From: Salinilacustrithrix flava
GTDB lineage: Bacteria > Actinomycetota > Acidimicrobiia > Acidimicrobiales > Salinilacustritrichaceae
Length of the DNA stretch: 64,000 nucleotides
NCBI GenBank assembly: GCA_024128875.1
Contig: JAMYFF010000006.1
Coordinates: 219,922-283,921, forward strand
Reading direction: 5' to 3'
Shown piece by piece: positions 40,974-49,816 of the stretch. Position 1 is the first letter of the stretch. Each line of letters opens with the position of its first letter. The position numbers and the translations under genes are program-made. The notes beneath the pieces were generated by a model. It made no database searches, was not told the origin of the DNA, and was given only the letters and a program-made list of their open reading frames with translations.

Positions 40974-42377
40974 ATGGGGCGCGCCGAGGGACCGTGGGAC
41001 CTGGGCGGCCGCACCCGCCGGGCCGTCACCCCCGCTCGCCTGCTCGCGCGAGGCGCCGCCGCAGCCGCGATGGCGCAGGCACGGGCCCTGCGCGGTGACT
41101 CGATCCAGGACATCGCCTCCGACCGCCGGCTGGTCGCCGCCGCCGAGGACATCGCCCGCGAGCTGGGCGAGATGAAGGGGGCGGCGATGAAGATCGGCCA
41201 GGCGCTGTCGATCCTCGACGTCGGCCTGATCCCGGAGGAGTACCGCACCGCACTGGCGGTGCTGCAGTCCGACGCGCCGCCCATGCCCTACGACGCGGTC
41301 CGGGAGGTGGTCACCGCCGAGCTCGGCGCTCCGCCCGAGGAGCTGTTCGACTTCTTCTCACCCCGGCCCATGGCTGCGGCGTCGATCGGGCAGGTCCACA
41401 TGGCCCACCTCGGCGACGACGAGCTGGTGGTGAAGGTCCAGTACCCGGGCGTCGCCGATGCGGTGGCCGCCGACCTGCGCAACGCCGCCCTCCTGTCGGC
41501 CCTCGCCCGGCTGATGCAGCGGATGCTGGCCGGGCTCGCCGGGGACGTCGACGTGCGTGCTCTCATCGACGAGGTCCGGGACCGGGTCACCGACGAGCTC
41601 GACTACCGGATCGAGGCGGCCAACCAGATCGAGTTCGCCGCGATGTTCGCCGGCGACCCGGAGATCGGCATCCCGGCGGTGCGCGAGGACCTGTCCACCC
41701 GGCGGGTGCTCACCAGCCAGTACGTCGATGCGATGCGGTGGTCGGCGGCGCTCGAGCAACCGGTCGAGCTGCGCAACCAGTGGGGCAACGTCGTCTCCCG
41801 CTTCTCGGCCACCTCGATCTACGACCACGGGGTCGTCAACGTCGATGCCCACCCCGGGAACTTCCTGTTCCACGAGGACGGCCGGGTCACCTTCCTCGAC
41901 TTCGGCTGCGTGTCCCGCCTCACGCCCGACCAGCTCGTGCGCCTGCGTCGGTTGGCTGCTGCGCTCATGACCGGCGACCGCGACGCCGTGCTCGACACGT
42001 TCGTCGACGCCGGCTTCCTGCGCACCCGGGAGGGGTTCGACCCGGAGGTCCTGCTCGGCCCGCTCGGCAGCTGGGTGCAGGCGGCCCGGGGACCCCAGCC
42101 GTTCCACTACTCCCGCGAGATGCTGGCCGACATCGTGGCCGAGGCCATGCGGGTCCGCGTCGGCGTCGACGAGCTCAAGCTCCTCCAGCGGCTCGACGTG
42201 CCGCGGGAGCACGTGCTGCTCGGACGGGTCTCCGTCGGCAACGAGGCGATCCTGGCCCACCTGGAGGCGACCATCGACTTCCGCGACCTCTACGCCCGCC
42301 ACCTCGCCGGTGCCCTCGACATCGATCCGGAGTGGCCGGACGCATCGGATGAGGACGGCTCCGGAGGGGTCGCGTAG
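40974..42377 (+). CDS. AarF/ABC1/UbiB-family kinase-like protein
   Basis: 467 residues. ABC1 domain motifs: LGEMKGAAMKIGQALS (KxGQ), MAAASIGQVHMAHL (Ala-rich loop in place of the Gly-rich loop), VVKVQYPGVADAV (catalytic-type Lys), VVNVDAHPGNFLFHEDGRVTFLDFGCV (catalytic loop and DFG). Family members have atypical kinase or ATPase activity and act in quinone or lipid metabolism. No membrane helix is seen at the C-terminus. Co-transcribed with nadC. The true substrate is unknown. Confidence 0.9.
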   Translation: MGRAEGPWDLGGRTRRAVTPARLLARGAAAAAMAQARALRGDSIQDIASDRRLVAAAEDIARELGEMKGAAMKIGQALSILDVGLIPEEYRTALAVLQSDAPPMPYDAVREVVTAELGAPPEELFDFFSPRPMAAASIGQVHMAHLGDDELVVKVQYPGVADAVAADLRNAALLSALARLMQRMLAGLAGDVDVRALIDEVRDRVTDELDYRIEAANQIEFAAMFAGDPEIGIPAVREDLSTRRVLTSQYVDAMRWSAALEQPVELRNQWGNVVSRFSATSIYDHGVVNVDAHPGNFLFHEDGRVTFLDFGCVSRLTPDQLVRLRRLAAALMTGDRDAVLDTFVDAGFLRTREGFDPEVLLGPLGSWVQAARGPQPFHYSREMLADIVAEAMRVRVGVDELKLLQRLDVPREHVLLGRVSVGNEAILAHLEATIDFRDLYARHLAGALDIDPEWPDASDEDGSGGVA

Positions 42378-42380
42378 CGT
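42375..42380 (+). promoter_or_regulatory. -10-like TAGCGT before coaX
   Basis: TAGCGT includes the stop codon of the AarF gene and ends 8 nt before GTG 42389. Confidence 0.35.
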
Positions 42381-42388
42381 CGCCCCCC

Positions 42389-43201
42389 GTGAATCTGCTC
42401 GCCATCGACGTCGGAAACACGCAGACCGTGATCGGCCTGTACGACCTGGAGTCCGGCGTCGAACCGCCGAACCGGGTCGCCGACTCGGACCTGCTCGACC
42501 ACTGGCGCATCGCCACCAACGTCGAGCGCACCGCCGACGAGTACGCCCTGCTCTTCCAGGAGTTCCTCGCCTTCCACGGGTTCGGGTGGACCGAGGACGT
42601 CCAGGGCTTCGCCGTGTGCTCATCGGTCCCGCGGGTCACCGGTGCGCTCCGCCGCTTCAGCGAGCGCTACCTCGGCTTCGACGCGCTCGTGGTCGAGCCG
42701 GGCGTGAAGACCGGCATGCCGATCCTCTACGACAACCCCCGCGAGGTGGGCTCGGACCGCATCGCCGACGCGGTCGCGGCCTGGGACCTCTACGGCGGCC
42801 CGACGATCGTCGTGGACTTCGGCACCGCCACCACCTTCGAGGCCATCTCGGCCAAGGGGGAGTACATGGGCGGCGCGATCTTCCCCGGCATCGACATCAG
42901 CCTCGACGCCCTCTTCGGCCGCGCCGCCGCGCTCCGCCGGGTCGAGCTCGTCGAGCCGAGCAACGTCATCGGGCGGTCCACCATCGAGTCCATGCAGTCC
43001 GGTGCGGTCTACGGCTTCACCGCGGTGGTCGACGGCATGGTCGAGCGCTTCCAGGCCGAGCTCGACCAGCCCTGCACGGTGGTCGCCACCGGTGGGCTGT
43101 CCGGCCTCATCGCCCCGCTGTCCGCCACCATCCAGCACCACGAGCCGTGGCTGACGCTGCACGGCCTGCGGATCATCCACGAGAAGAACTCCCATGTCTG
43201 A
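42389..43201 (+). CDS. coaX: Type III pantothenate kinase
   Basis: First step of CoA synthesis from pantothenate, made by panC and panD encoded 5 kb upstream. 270 residues. ASKHA-fold motifs: AIDVGNTQTVIGLYD (phosphate 1), IVVDFGTATTFEAIS (phosphate 2), GAIFPGIDISLDALFGRAAALRRVEL and VVATGGLSGLIAPL (adenosine). GTG 42389 start. Its last eight bases overlap the lysS start, and the coaX to lysS order recalls the ancestral Bacillus block. Confidence 0.95.
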   Translation: MNLLAIDVGNTQTVIGLYDLESGVEPPNRVADSDLLDHWRIATNVERTADEYALLFQEFLAFHGFGWTEDVQGFAVCSSVPRVTGALRRFSERYLGFDALVVEPGVKTGMPILYDNPREVGSDRIADAVAAWDLYGGPTIVVDFGTATTFEAISAKGEYMGGAIFPGIDISLDALFGRAAALRRVELVEPSNVIGRSTIESMQSGAVYGFTAVVDGMVERFQAELDQPCTVVATGGLSGLIAPLSATIQHHEPWLTLHGLRIIHEKNSHV

Positions 43202-44618
43202 CGACACCCCCTTCGATCCGCCCTACCGCCTCGACGTGACCGACCGGGTCGGCGCCGTCCTGGCCGAGTTCGACCACCTGGCCGACGGGGAGGAGACCGA
43301 CCGCACCGTCACCGTGGCAGGTCGCGTCATGTTGTTGCGCGACCAGGGAAGGCTCGCCTTCGCCACCCTGCGCGAGGGCAGCACCGGGGACGAGATCCAG
43401 CTCTTCGCCCTGTCGAAGGTGCTCGACGGCTTCGACCGGTTCGTGAAGCTGAACCTCGGTGACTGGATCGGTGCGACGGGCGAGGTCGTGCGGACCAAGC
43501 GCGGTGAGCTGTCGATCAAGGTGACGTCCTTCGTGCCGCTGGCCCAGGCCCGCCGCGGCTTCGGAGACAAGTTCCACGGCATCACCGACACCGACCTGCG
43601 CTACCGCCAGCGCTACGCCGACCTGTGGGCCAACCCGGAGGCCGCTGTGGCCCTGCGCGCCCGGAGCCGCACGATCAGCCTCATCCGGCGCTGGCTCGAG
43701 GACCGCGACTTCGTCGAGGTCGAGACCCCGGTGCTCCAGCACGTGGCCAGCGGGGCGGCGGCCACGCCGTTCACCACGCACCACAACGCGCTCGACGTCG
43801 ACCTCAAGCTGCGGATCGCTCCAGAGCTGTTCCTGAAGCGCCTCGTCATCGGCGGCTTCGAGCGGGTGTACGAGATCGGGCGGGTGTTCCGCAACGAGGG
43901 CATCTCCACCCGGCACAACCCCGAGTTCACGATGCTCGAGCTGTACCAGGCCTACGCCGACTACACCGACATGATGGCGCTGGTCGAGGACCTCGTCGCC
44001 CACCTCGCCACCGAGCTCCACGGCACGACCACGCTGACCTACGACGACCGCGAGCTGGACCTGTCCACGCCGTGGCGTCGGGCGTCGATGGTCGAGCTCA
44101 TCGAGGACGCCATCGGCGTGCGCCTCGACGTCGGCCAGCCCATCGACGAGGTCCGGGCCGTGGCCACCGAGCACGGCGTCGAGGTCGAGGAGTCGTGGGG
44201 CACCGGCAAGCTGATCCTCGAGATCTACGAGAAGACCACCGAGCACGGCCTCTGGGGTCCGATCTTCGTCACCGACTACCCCGAGGAGGTGTCGCCGCTG
44301 TCGAGGGCCCACCGGGACCAGCCCGGCGTCACCGAGCGCTTCGAGGCCATCGTCGCCGGCCGGGAGCTGTGCAACGCGTTCTCCGAGCTCGTCGACCCCG
44401 ACGTGCAGCGCGCTCGCTTCGAGGACCAGGTGCGCCAGAAGGACGCCGGCGACCACGAGGCCATGGCCCTCGACGAGGACTACCTCCGGGCCATGGAGTA
44501 CGGCCTGCCGCCCACCGGCGGCCTCGGGATCGGCATCGACCGCCTGATCATGCTGCTCACCGGCACCACGTCCATCCGCGACGTCGTGCTGTTCCCGACG
44601 CTGAAGCCGGAGCAGTAG
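43194..44618 (+). CDS. lysS: Lysyl-tRNA synthetase, class II
   Basis: 474 residues. N-terminal OB fold (residues about 35-140), then the class II core: motif 2 in RVFRNEGISTRHNPEFTMLELYQAYADYTD and motif 3 in PPTGGLGIGIDRLIMLLTG. ELCNAFSELVDP is also typical. ATG 43194 sits inside the end of coaX (8-nt overlap). The gene ends at a converging GGDEF gene with only four bases between, leaving no room for a separate terminator. Confidence 0.96.
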   Translation: MSDDTPFDPPYRLDVTDRVGAVLAEFDHLADGEETDRTVTVAGRVMLLRDQGRLAFATLREGSTGDEIQLFALSKVLDGFDRFVKLNLGDWIGATGEVVRTKRGELSIKVTSFVPLAQARRGFGDKFHGITDTDLRYRQRYADLWANPEAAVALRARSRTISLIRRWLEDRDFVEVETPVLQHVASGAAATPFTTHHNALDVDLKLRIAPELFLKRLVIGGFERVYEIGRVFRNEGISTRHNPEFTMLELYQAYADYTDMMALVEDLVAHLATELHGTTTLTYDDRELDLSTPWRRASMVELIEDAIGVRLDVGQPIDEVRAVATEHGVEVEESWGTGKLILEIYEKTTEHGLWGPIFVTDYPEEVSPLSRAHRDQPGVTERFEAIVAGRELCNAFSELVDPDVQRARFEDQVRQKDAGDHEAMALDEDYLRAMEYGLPPTGGLGIGIDRLIMLLTGTTSIRDVVLFPTLKPEQ

Positions 44619-44622
44619 CGGG

Positions 44623-45252
44623 TCAGAAGCGGTCGCCGTACTTGCCGAGCAGGTCGTCGAGGCCCTCGCGCAGCAGCGATGCCTCGGTGCGCCCGGTGGC
44701 ATCGGACAGCTTCGACAACCGGTCGAGGTCGGCGCGGCTGTAGTAGTTGCTCTTGAGGACCATCTTCTCCTCGACGTACATGGCGATGCGATCCCGTCCC
44801 TCGCGCTTGGCCCGCATCAGTGCCTGGCCGGCGGCCCGGAGGAGCTCCTCGCCGGTGGCGGCGTGGGGTGGGACCGCGGCCACCCCGACCGACGCCGTCA
44901 CGTGCCCGACGTCGGCGATCGCACGCGAGGCGAGGTGCGCCCTGATCTCGTCGAGGAGCACCAACCCGTTCTCCGCCGACTGACCCGGCAGGAGCACGGC
45001 GTACTCGTCACCGCCCAACCGCGACACGAGCGCGTCCCCCGGCATGTTGGCGTGCAGCACCTTCTCCCAGGCCAGGAGCACGGCGTCGCCGGCGTCGTGC
45101 CCGTACCTCTCGTTGACCTCGGCGAAGTCGTCCAGGTCCGTGAGGGCCATGGCGGCGGGGACGGTGCCGTGGTGCAGGCGCTCCTCGACGGAGGCGACGA
45201 AGTCCTCCCGGGCGGTGATGGGCAGGAGGGATGCGTTCGACGTGTGAGGCAT
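44623..45252 (-). CDS. GGDEF-domain protein with C-terminal ribbon-helix-helix
   Basis: 209 residues in two parts. Residues about 15-150 form a GGDEF (diguanylate cyclase) domain: MALTDLDDFAEVNERYGHDAGD and the signature RLGGDEYAVLLPG (GGDEY, a conservative change), then TASVGVAAVPPHAATGEELLRAAGQALMRAKREGRDR. Residues about 155-209 (LKSNYYSRADLDRLSKLSDATGRTEASLLREGLDDLL) look like a ribbon-helix-helix DNA-binding domain. No membrane or sensor domain. ATG 45252 lies directly at a promoter whose -10 region is inside a 14-bp perfect palindrome. This suggests an autoregulated nucleotide-linked repressor; whether it makes or only binds c-di-GMP is open. Confidence 0.8.
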   Translation of the reverse strand: MPHTSNASLLPITAREDFVASVEERLHHGTVPAAMALTDLDDFAEVNERYGHDAGDAVLLAWEKVLHANMPGDALVSRLGGDEYAVLLPGQSAENGLVLLDEIRAHLASRAIADVGHVTASVGVAAVPPHAATGEELLRAAGQALMRAKREGRDRIAMYVEEKMVLKSNYYSRADLDRLSKLSDATGRTEASLLREGLDDLLGKYGDRF

Positions 45253-45287
45253 GACATATATATGTCCTACGTGTGCACGCGTGTCAA
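45253..45287 (-). promoter_or_regulatory. Promoter and palindromic operator of the GGDEF-RHH gene
   Basis: Minus strand: -35 TTGACA (45287-45282), 17-nt spacer, -10 CATATA (45264-45259), then ATG at 45252, so the transcript should be leaderless. The -10 lies inside the perfect 14-bp palindrome GACATATATATGTC (45266-45253), a striking AT-rich island in this genome and a probable operator. Confidence 0.7.
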
Positions 45288-45297
45288 GGGTGGTGTC

Positions 45298-45328
45298 GCG
45301 CAACATGGGTACTGCCAGTTCCCAGGGC
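45298..45328 (-). repeat. Interspersed ACTGGCAGT repeat, copy E
   Basis: Minus strand: CGCCCTGGGAACTGGCAGTA then CCCATGTTGCGC. Core and GCGC end are conserved; the arm between them is more diverged. It lies just upstream of the -35 box of the GGDEF-RHH gene. Confidence 0.5.
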
Positions 45329-45351
45329 GAGTGCGTCCCCCGCCGGCGGGT

Positions 45352-46329
45352 TCAGGGGCGGGCGGCGGCGACGGTGCCGAGGACGTGGTCCACACCGTCG
45401 TGCAGCGCGGCCTTGGCCGGCGAGTCCGGCAGCGGCGCCAGCGCGTCCTGGGCCCGGCGGGCGTGGCGCTCGGCCTCGGCCATGGTCTCCTCGATGCCGC
45501 CGGACTGGAGCACGAGGGACCGGGCGGCCTCGCGCTCGGCGCCCTCGATGGGCGACCCGAGCAGGCCGGTCAGCTCCTCGCCGACGTCGGACTGCAGCGC
45601 CCGGAGCACCGGGAGGTTGTAGATGCCCTCGGTGAGGTCGTGGGCGGCGGGCTTGCCGAGCTCCTCCTCGGTGGCGACGAGATCCAGGACGTCGTCGACC
45701 AGCTGGAAGGCCATGCCGAAGCTGACCCCGTAGTCGGTGAGGGCGTCGACCTCGTCCCGTGGCAGGCCGCCCACGATGGCGCCGATGCGGCAGGCCGTGG
45801 CGTACAGCGACGCGGTCTTGCCCTCGACGGCGGCGAAGTAGGCGTCCTCGGTGCGGGCCGTGGAGTAGGCGTGGCGCAGCTCGAGGATCTCGCCCTCGCA
45901 CAGGCGGCCGATGGTCCGGGCCAGCAGCGCGGCGACCTCGGTACCGAGCGAGGCGGCGATCTCGGATGCCTTGGCCAGGAGGAAGTCGCCGGCGAGGATG
46001 GCGGTGAGGTTGTTCCAGCGCACGTTCACCGACTGGACGCCCCGCCGGGAGTCGGCTTCGTCGATGACGTCGTCGTGGTAGAGCGACCCGACCTGGACCA
46101 GCTCCACGGAGACGCCGCCGTCGATGACGTCGACGGTGACCTCGGTCGAGGTCGCGGCTGCGAGCACGCCGAGCATCGGGCGCAGGCGCTTGCCCCCGGC
46201 CCGGATCAGGTGCGAGGTCATCTCGGTGAGCTGGGGGTCGTCGGTGGTGACGGCAGCCAGCAGGCGCTCGTCGATCAGCGCGAGGTGGCCCTCGGCGCCG
46301 GGGAAGTCGAGCAGCGGGTTGGAACCCAT
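45352..46329 (-). CDS. Polyprenyl diphosphate synthase
   Basis: Trans-isoprenyl chain elongation from IPP, probably long-chain (menaquinone side chain or similar). 325 residues. Asp-rich motif 1 is LYHDDVIDEADSRRG, motif 2 is FQLVDDVLDLVATEEELGKPAAHDLTEG; RAGGKRLRPML and GDFLLAKA are also typical. Residues just before the first motif are Val/Gln/Leu, without bulky aromatics, in keeping with a long product, but length cannot be fixed from this. ATG 46329 with a TAGCCT box 6 nt upstream. Confidence 0.9.
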   Translation of the reverse strand: MGSNPLLDFPGAEGHLALIDERLLAAVTTDDPQLTEMTSHLIRAGGKRLRPMLGVLAAATSTEVTVDVIDGGVSVELVQVGSLYHDDVIDEADSRRGVQSVNVRWNNLTAILAGDFLLAKASEIAASLGTEVAALLARTIGRLCEGEILELRHAYSTARTEDAYFAAVEGKTASLYATACRIGAIVGGLPRDEVDALTDYGVSFGMAFQLVDDVLDLVATEEELGKPAAHDLTEGIYNLPVLRALQSDVGEELTGLLGSPIEGAEREAARSLVLQSGGIEETMAEAERHARRAQDALAPLPDSPAKAALHDGVDHVLGTVAAARP

Positions 46330-46335
46330 GGCCGG

Positions 46336-46341
46336 AGGCTA
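46336..46341 (-). promoter_or_regulatory. -10-like TAGCCT of the polyprenyl synthase gene
   Basis: TAGCCT on the minus strand ends 6 nt before ATG 46329, again at leaderless spacing. Confidence 0.38.
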
Positions 46342-46461
46342 CTGGGGCCTTCGGACAGGGCCGCAGTCGCCGTCGGGCGCGCGGCGCCGGACGGGTCGCG
46401 GCTCCGGGCGTCCCGGCAGATGGGGGTGGTCAACGGCGTGCTGGTCGGGTACGCCTGGGGC

Positions 46462-47796
46462 ATGCGCATTCCGACGGGCACGGACGTGAGGCTGCCGTTC
46501 CGGGATCGGGTCGAGGCCGGTGAGCTCCTCGGCGATGCGCTCGCCGGCGTGGACCTCGGACCCGAGGTCCTCGTCGCCGGGCTGCCCCGCGGCGGCGTGC
46601 CCGTGGCTGCGGAGGTGGCCACGCGCCTGGGAGCACCGCTCGACGTGATCATCGTCCGCAAGGTCGGCGTGCCCGGGCACCGCGAGCTGGCCATGGGGGC
46701 GGTCGGCGAAGGGGGCGTCGTCGTCCACGACGAGCGGATCATGCGGGCGGTCGCCCCGTCGGAGGCCGCCGTCGATCGCACGATCGCCGCCGAGCGAGCC
46801 GAGGTCGAGGCCCGCGCCCACCGCTTCCGCCCCGGCCGGGAGCAGCGCAGCCTGGCGGGCCGGACGGTGCTCGTCGTCGACGACGGCCTCGCCACGGGGT
46901 CGACCGCCGAGGCTGCCGTCCGGGTGGCCCGGGCCCAGGGCGCGGCGCGGATCGTGGTGGCGGTGCCGGTCGGCTCACCCGCCGCGGTCGCTCGGTTGGA
47001 GGCGGTCGCCGACGCCGTCCTGTGCCTCGCCGCACCGTCCGGCTTCGGCGCCGTCGGTGCGTACTACGAGGACTTCTCCGAGACGACCGACGACGAGGTC
47101 GTGGCCCTGCTGCTCGCTCAGGCCTCCGGCGCGTCGCCGCGCGCCTCGCGCCCGGCCGCCACCGTGGACGTCGCCGTCGACGTCGGTCCCGGCCGCCTCC
47201 CCGGCACGCTCGTGGTGCCCGAGCGCGCCAGCGGCCTCGTGCTCTTCGCCCACGGCAGCGGCAGCAGCCGACACAGCTCCCGCAACCGCCACGTCGCCGA
47301 CTCCCTGCGCGACGCCGGCCTCGCCACGCTGCTCTTCGACCTGCTGCTGCCCGAGGAGGACGGAGACCGCCGCTTCGTCTTCGACATCGACCTGCTGGCC
47401 GAGCGCCTGCTCGCCGCGTCCGAGGGCGTGCGGGCCCTCGCCGAGGTCGAGGGGCTCGGCGTCGGCGTGTTCGGTGCCAGCACGGGCGGGGGCGCGGCGC
47501 TCGTCGCCGCGGCGCGTCGCCCGGACCTCGTCGACGTCGTCGTGTCCCGCGGCGGCCGGCCCGACCTGGCGGGCGAGCACCTGGCGCACGTGCGGGCCCC
47601 GACGCGGCTCATCGTCGGCGGGGCCGACACCGAGGTCCTGGCGCTGAACCGGCGCGCTGCCGCGCACCTCGGCTGCCCCCACGACCTGGTGGTGGTCCCC
47701 GGCGCCACCCACCTCTTCGAGGAGCCGGGCGCCCTCGACCAGGTGGCCGACCTCTCCATCGACTGGTTCCGCCAGCACCTGCCGGCGCCGCGGTGA
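46462..47796 (+). CDS. Phosphoribosyltransferase fused to an alpha/beta-hydrolase
   Basis: 444 residues, two enzymes in one chain. Residues 1-215: type I phosphoribosyltransferase with AGLPRGGVPVAAEVATRLGAPLDVIIVRKVGVPGH and PRPP loop VLVVDDGLATGSTAEA (about 133-148). Residues about 225-444: dienelactone-hydrolase-like domain with LVLFAHGSGSSRHSSRNRHVA, nucleophile Ser in GVFGASTGGGAAL, Asp in IVGGADTEVL and His in VVPGATHLFEE. ATG 46462 is favoured by domain start and a TACGCC stretch 6 nt before; ATG 46420 is an alternative. Such fusions occur in actinobacteria and proteobacteria; substrate unknown. Confidence 0.86.
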   Translation: MRIPTGTDVRLPFRDRVEAGELLGDALAGVDLGPEVLVAGLPRGGVPVAAEVATRLGAPLDVIIVRKVGVPGHRELAMGAVGEGGVVVHDERIMRAVAPSEAAVDRTIAAERAEVEARAHRFRPGREQRSLAGRTVLVVDDGLATGSTAEAAVRVARAQGAARIVVAVPVGSPAAVARLEAVADAVLCLAAPSGFGAVGAYYEDFSETTDDEVVALLLAQASGASPRASRPAATVDVAVDVGPGRLPGTLVVPERASGLVLFAHGSGSSRHSSRNRHVADSLRDAGLATLLFDLLLPEEDGDRRFVFDIDLLAERLLAASEGVRALAEVEGLGVGVFGASTGGGAALVAAARRPDLVDVVVSRGGRPDLAGEHLAHVRAPTRLIVGGADTEVLALNRRAAAHLGCPHDLVVVPGATHLFEEPGALDQVADLSIDWFRQHLPAPR

Positions 47797-47802
47797 GGGC
47801 CG

Positions 47803-49638
47803 CTACTCCTCGCCGGGCAGGTCCACGATGTCGGGCGTGATCGCTTCGGGCGTGTAGCGCACGGTGGCGTTCCACAGCAGCCAGCTGTCCACGCCCAGGT
47901 CGCGGGCGGCGTCGATCTGGGCCCGCACCTCGGCCGGCCCGTAGGGGATGCCGATGGAGAAGTCCTGCACCCACAGGTTGAACGCCACGCCGGAGCCCGC
48001 CGCCTTGGTCTGGAAGTCGGTGAGCGACTTGGTGATGATCTCGTAGGGCTGGGCGTTGGGGTGATCGACCCGGTACTCGCCCCGCACCCAGTGGGAGGGG
48101 TACAGCATCGGTGCGATGTAGTCGACGTGGCGGGCGATGGCCGGCACGGGCTGGCCGATGGCGTCGGGGTTGCGGGCGGCGACGCCGAACAGCGACGCCC
48201 CCTGGTACACGCACGCCTCGCGGAGCGGGTCGCCGGCCTCGGCCAGGAAGGACACGACGGCGTCGTTCACGGCCTGCTTCTCGGCGAGGTCGTCGCCACC
48301 CTCGGGCACCTGCAGCCCGGGGAAGACCATCCCGGCGATGTCGCCCTCGGGCCGGCGGACGTAGTCCCACAGGATCTCGTCGACGCCGCGGTCGACGGCC
48401 TCCATGGCCAGGTCGATGTTGTACTGGCGCACGTCGGGGTTGGCGACGTTGGTGAAGCCGCCGTACTTCGACAGCATCCCGCCCTCGTTGTCCTGGATCA
48501 CGTAGTCCATGCGGCCGTTGTCGACGGCCCACCGGGCCATGGGCCCGTCGCGGAAGGCCACGATCCGCCCGATGATGCGCATGCCCTTGCCCTTGAGCAG
48601 CTCGATGGCGTCCTCGAGCACGTACTCCTGGCGGACGGCCCCGATCTCGTGGGCCATGTCGACGTCGGTGTCGTAGCCGACGATGCCGCCCTCGTCCTTG
48701 ATGTCGAGCTGGACGGCCGAGACCTTGCCGGCGTCGACCATCTCGATGATGTGCTCACGCAGCGGGGCGTAGCCCCACGCAGCGGCGGTGACGTGCATGG
48801 ACTGCGAGGACGGGTACTCGACGGGGATGACGACCTCGGCGGCGGCCCGGTTCCCGGCGACGTCCTGGGCCTGGATCAGCACCGGGCCGGTCGGGGCGTT
48901 GTCGTACTCCAAGGTGAACGTGCCGTCGTCGGCGAGCTCGAGGTCCTCGCCGTCGACCGTGATGCTCGCCAGCCCGGTCTCGGCCCGGCCCGTGACGGTG
49001 ACCGGCGAGCAGATGGGCACGGCCGGCTGGGGGGAGGCGACCTCGATCATCGGCGGGGTGCCGTCGACGGCGAAGACCCAGCTGAACTCGGCCTCGTCGA
49101 GGAGGGGACGGCCGACCGACATCGACAGCTCGTGCACGCCCTCCTCGAGCGGGGGCGGGGTCCAGCGCACGCCGTCCTCGGACACCTCGTAGGTGTCGTC
49201 CACGGCGGGCAGGCCGTTGAAGAACAGCGTCGGCTCCAGCCCCGACTCGAGGTCCAGCTGGGCGACGTCGATGCGCACGTCGAGGCCGCTGGCCTCATCC
49301 AGGGTGAGCTGGGCGCCGTCCTCGAGGCCGGTGATGGCCACGTCGACGCGGGTCGCACCCCAGAACTGGGTCCAGATGTAGGTGCCGAGCAGGACGAAGC
49401 CGAGGGCGATGAACAGGCTCGACCAGGGGATGGAGCGGCGCTGGGTGCGCGGCGTCCACGCCTTGGGCCCCTTGGGCCGGCGCCCGAAGCGGGGGCGCGG
49501 GGCATCGAGGCGGCCGCTGCGACGGGGGTCCCCGAGCAGCGGGGGGTCGTACTGGCGAGGAGGGCGTCCCGGTGGACCGGAGCGGCCGCGGCGGCGACCG
49601 CCACCTGCGCCCGGGATGCTGCTGAGATCGGTGGGCAT
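47803..49638 (-). CDS. Membrane-anchored DUF4015 putative glycoside hydrolase
   Basis: 611 residues. Residues 1-69 are cytoplasmic, Pro/Arg/Gly rich; residues 70-92 are a single membrane segment ([15 protein letters not shown]); residues about 95-280 hold Ig-like or bacterial beta-sandwich strands ([19 protein letters not shown]); residues about 285-605 match DUF4015, a TIM-barrel family assigned to glycoside hydrolases: [35 protein letters not shown] and [12 protein letters not shown] contain candidate acidic residues. Probably acts outside the membrane on a polysaccharide. The Arg-rich N-terminus may bind a cytosolic partner. Confidence 0.85.
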   Translation of the reverse strand: MPTDLSSIPGAGGGRRRGRSGPPGRPPRQYDPPLLGDPRRSGRLDAPRPRFGRRPKGPKAWTPRTQRRSIPWSSLFIALGFVLLGTYIWTQFWGATRVDVAITGLEDGAQLTLDEASGLDVRIDVAQLDLESGLEPTLFFNGLPAVDDTYEVSEDGVRWTPPPLEEGVHELSMSVGRPLLDEAEFSWVFAVDGTPPMIEVASPQPAVPICSPVTVTGRAETGLASITVDGEDLELADDGTFTLEYDNAPTGPVLIQAQDVAGNRAAAEVVIPVEYPSSQSMHVTAAAWGYAPLREHIIEMVDAGKVSAVQLDIKDEGGIVGYDTDVDMAHEIGAVRQEYVLEDAIELLKGKGMRIIGRIVAFRDGPMARWAVDNGRMDYVIQDNEGGMLSKYGGFTNVANPDVRQYNIDLAMEAVDRGVDEILWDYVRRPEGDIAGMVFPGLQVPEGGDDLAEKQAVNDAVVSFLAEAGDPLREACVYQGASLFGVAARNPDAIGQPVPAIARHVDYIAPMLYPSHWVRGEYRVDHPNAQPYEIITKSLTDFQTKAAGSGVAFNLWVQDFSIGIPYGPAEVRAQIDAARDLGVDSWLLWNATVRYTPEAITPDIVDLPGEE

Positions 49639-49757
49639 GGTGGTGGATGGCCGGACTCGGCGCCGTGGCGGGCCGTCCGGCGCAGCGGCCCACGCTACCG
49701 GGGGGCCCGTCCGGCCCGCCACGCGCCCCGCCCCGGTGGAGCGCTCCGGAGCAGGGA

Positions 49758-49763
49758 TACACT
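49758..49763 (+). promoter_or_regulatory. -10-like TACACT upstream of clpC
   Basis: TACACT lies 53 nt before the clpC TTG start, giving a normal leader with a ribosome site. No -35 consensus at the expected distance. Confidence 0.35.
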
Positions 49764-49816
49764 GGCGGTCCGAGTCTCCCGATCAGTCCTGGTCGACCCC
49801 CAGGGAGGGCAGCGCC

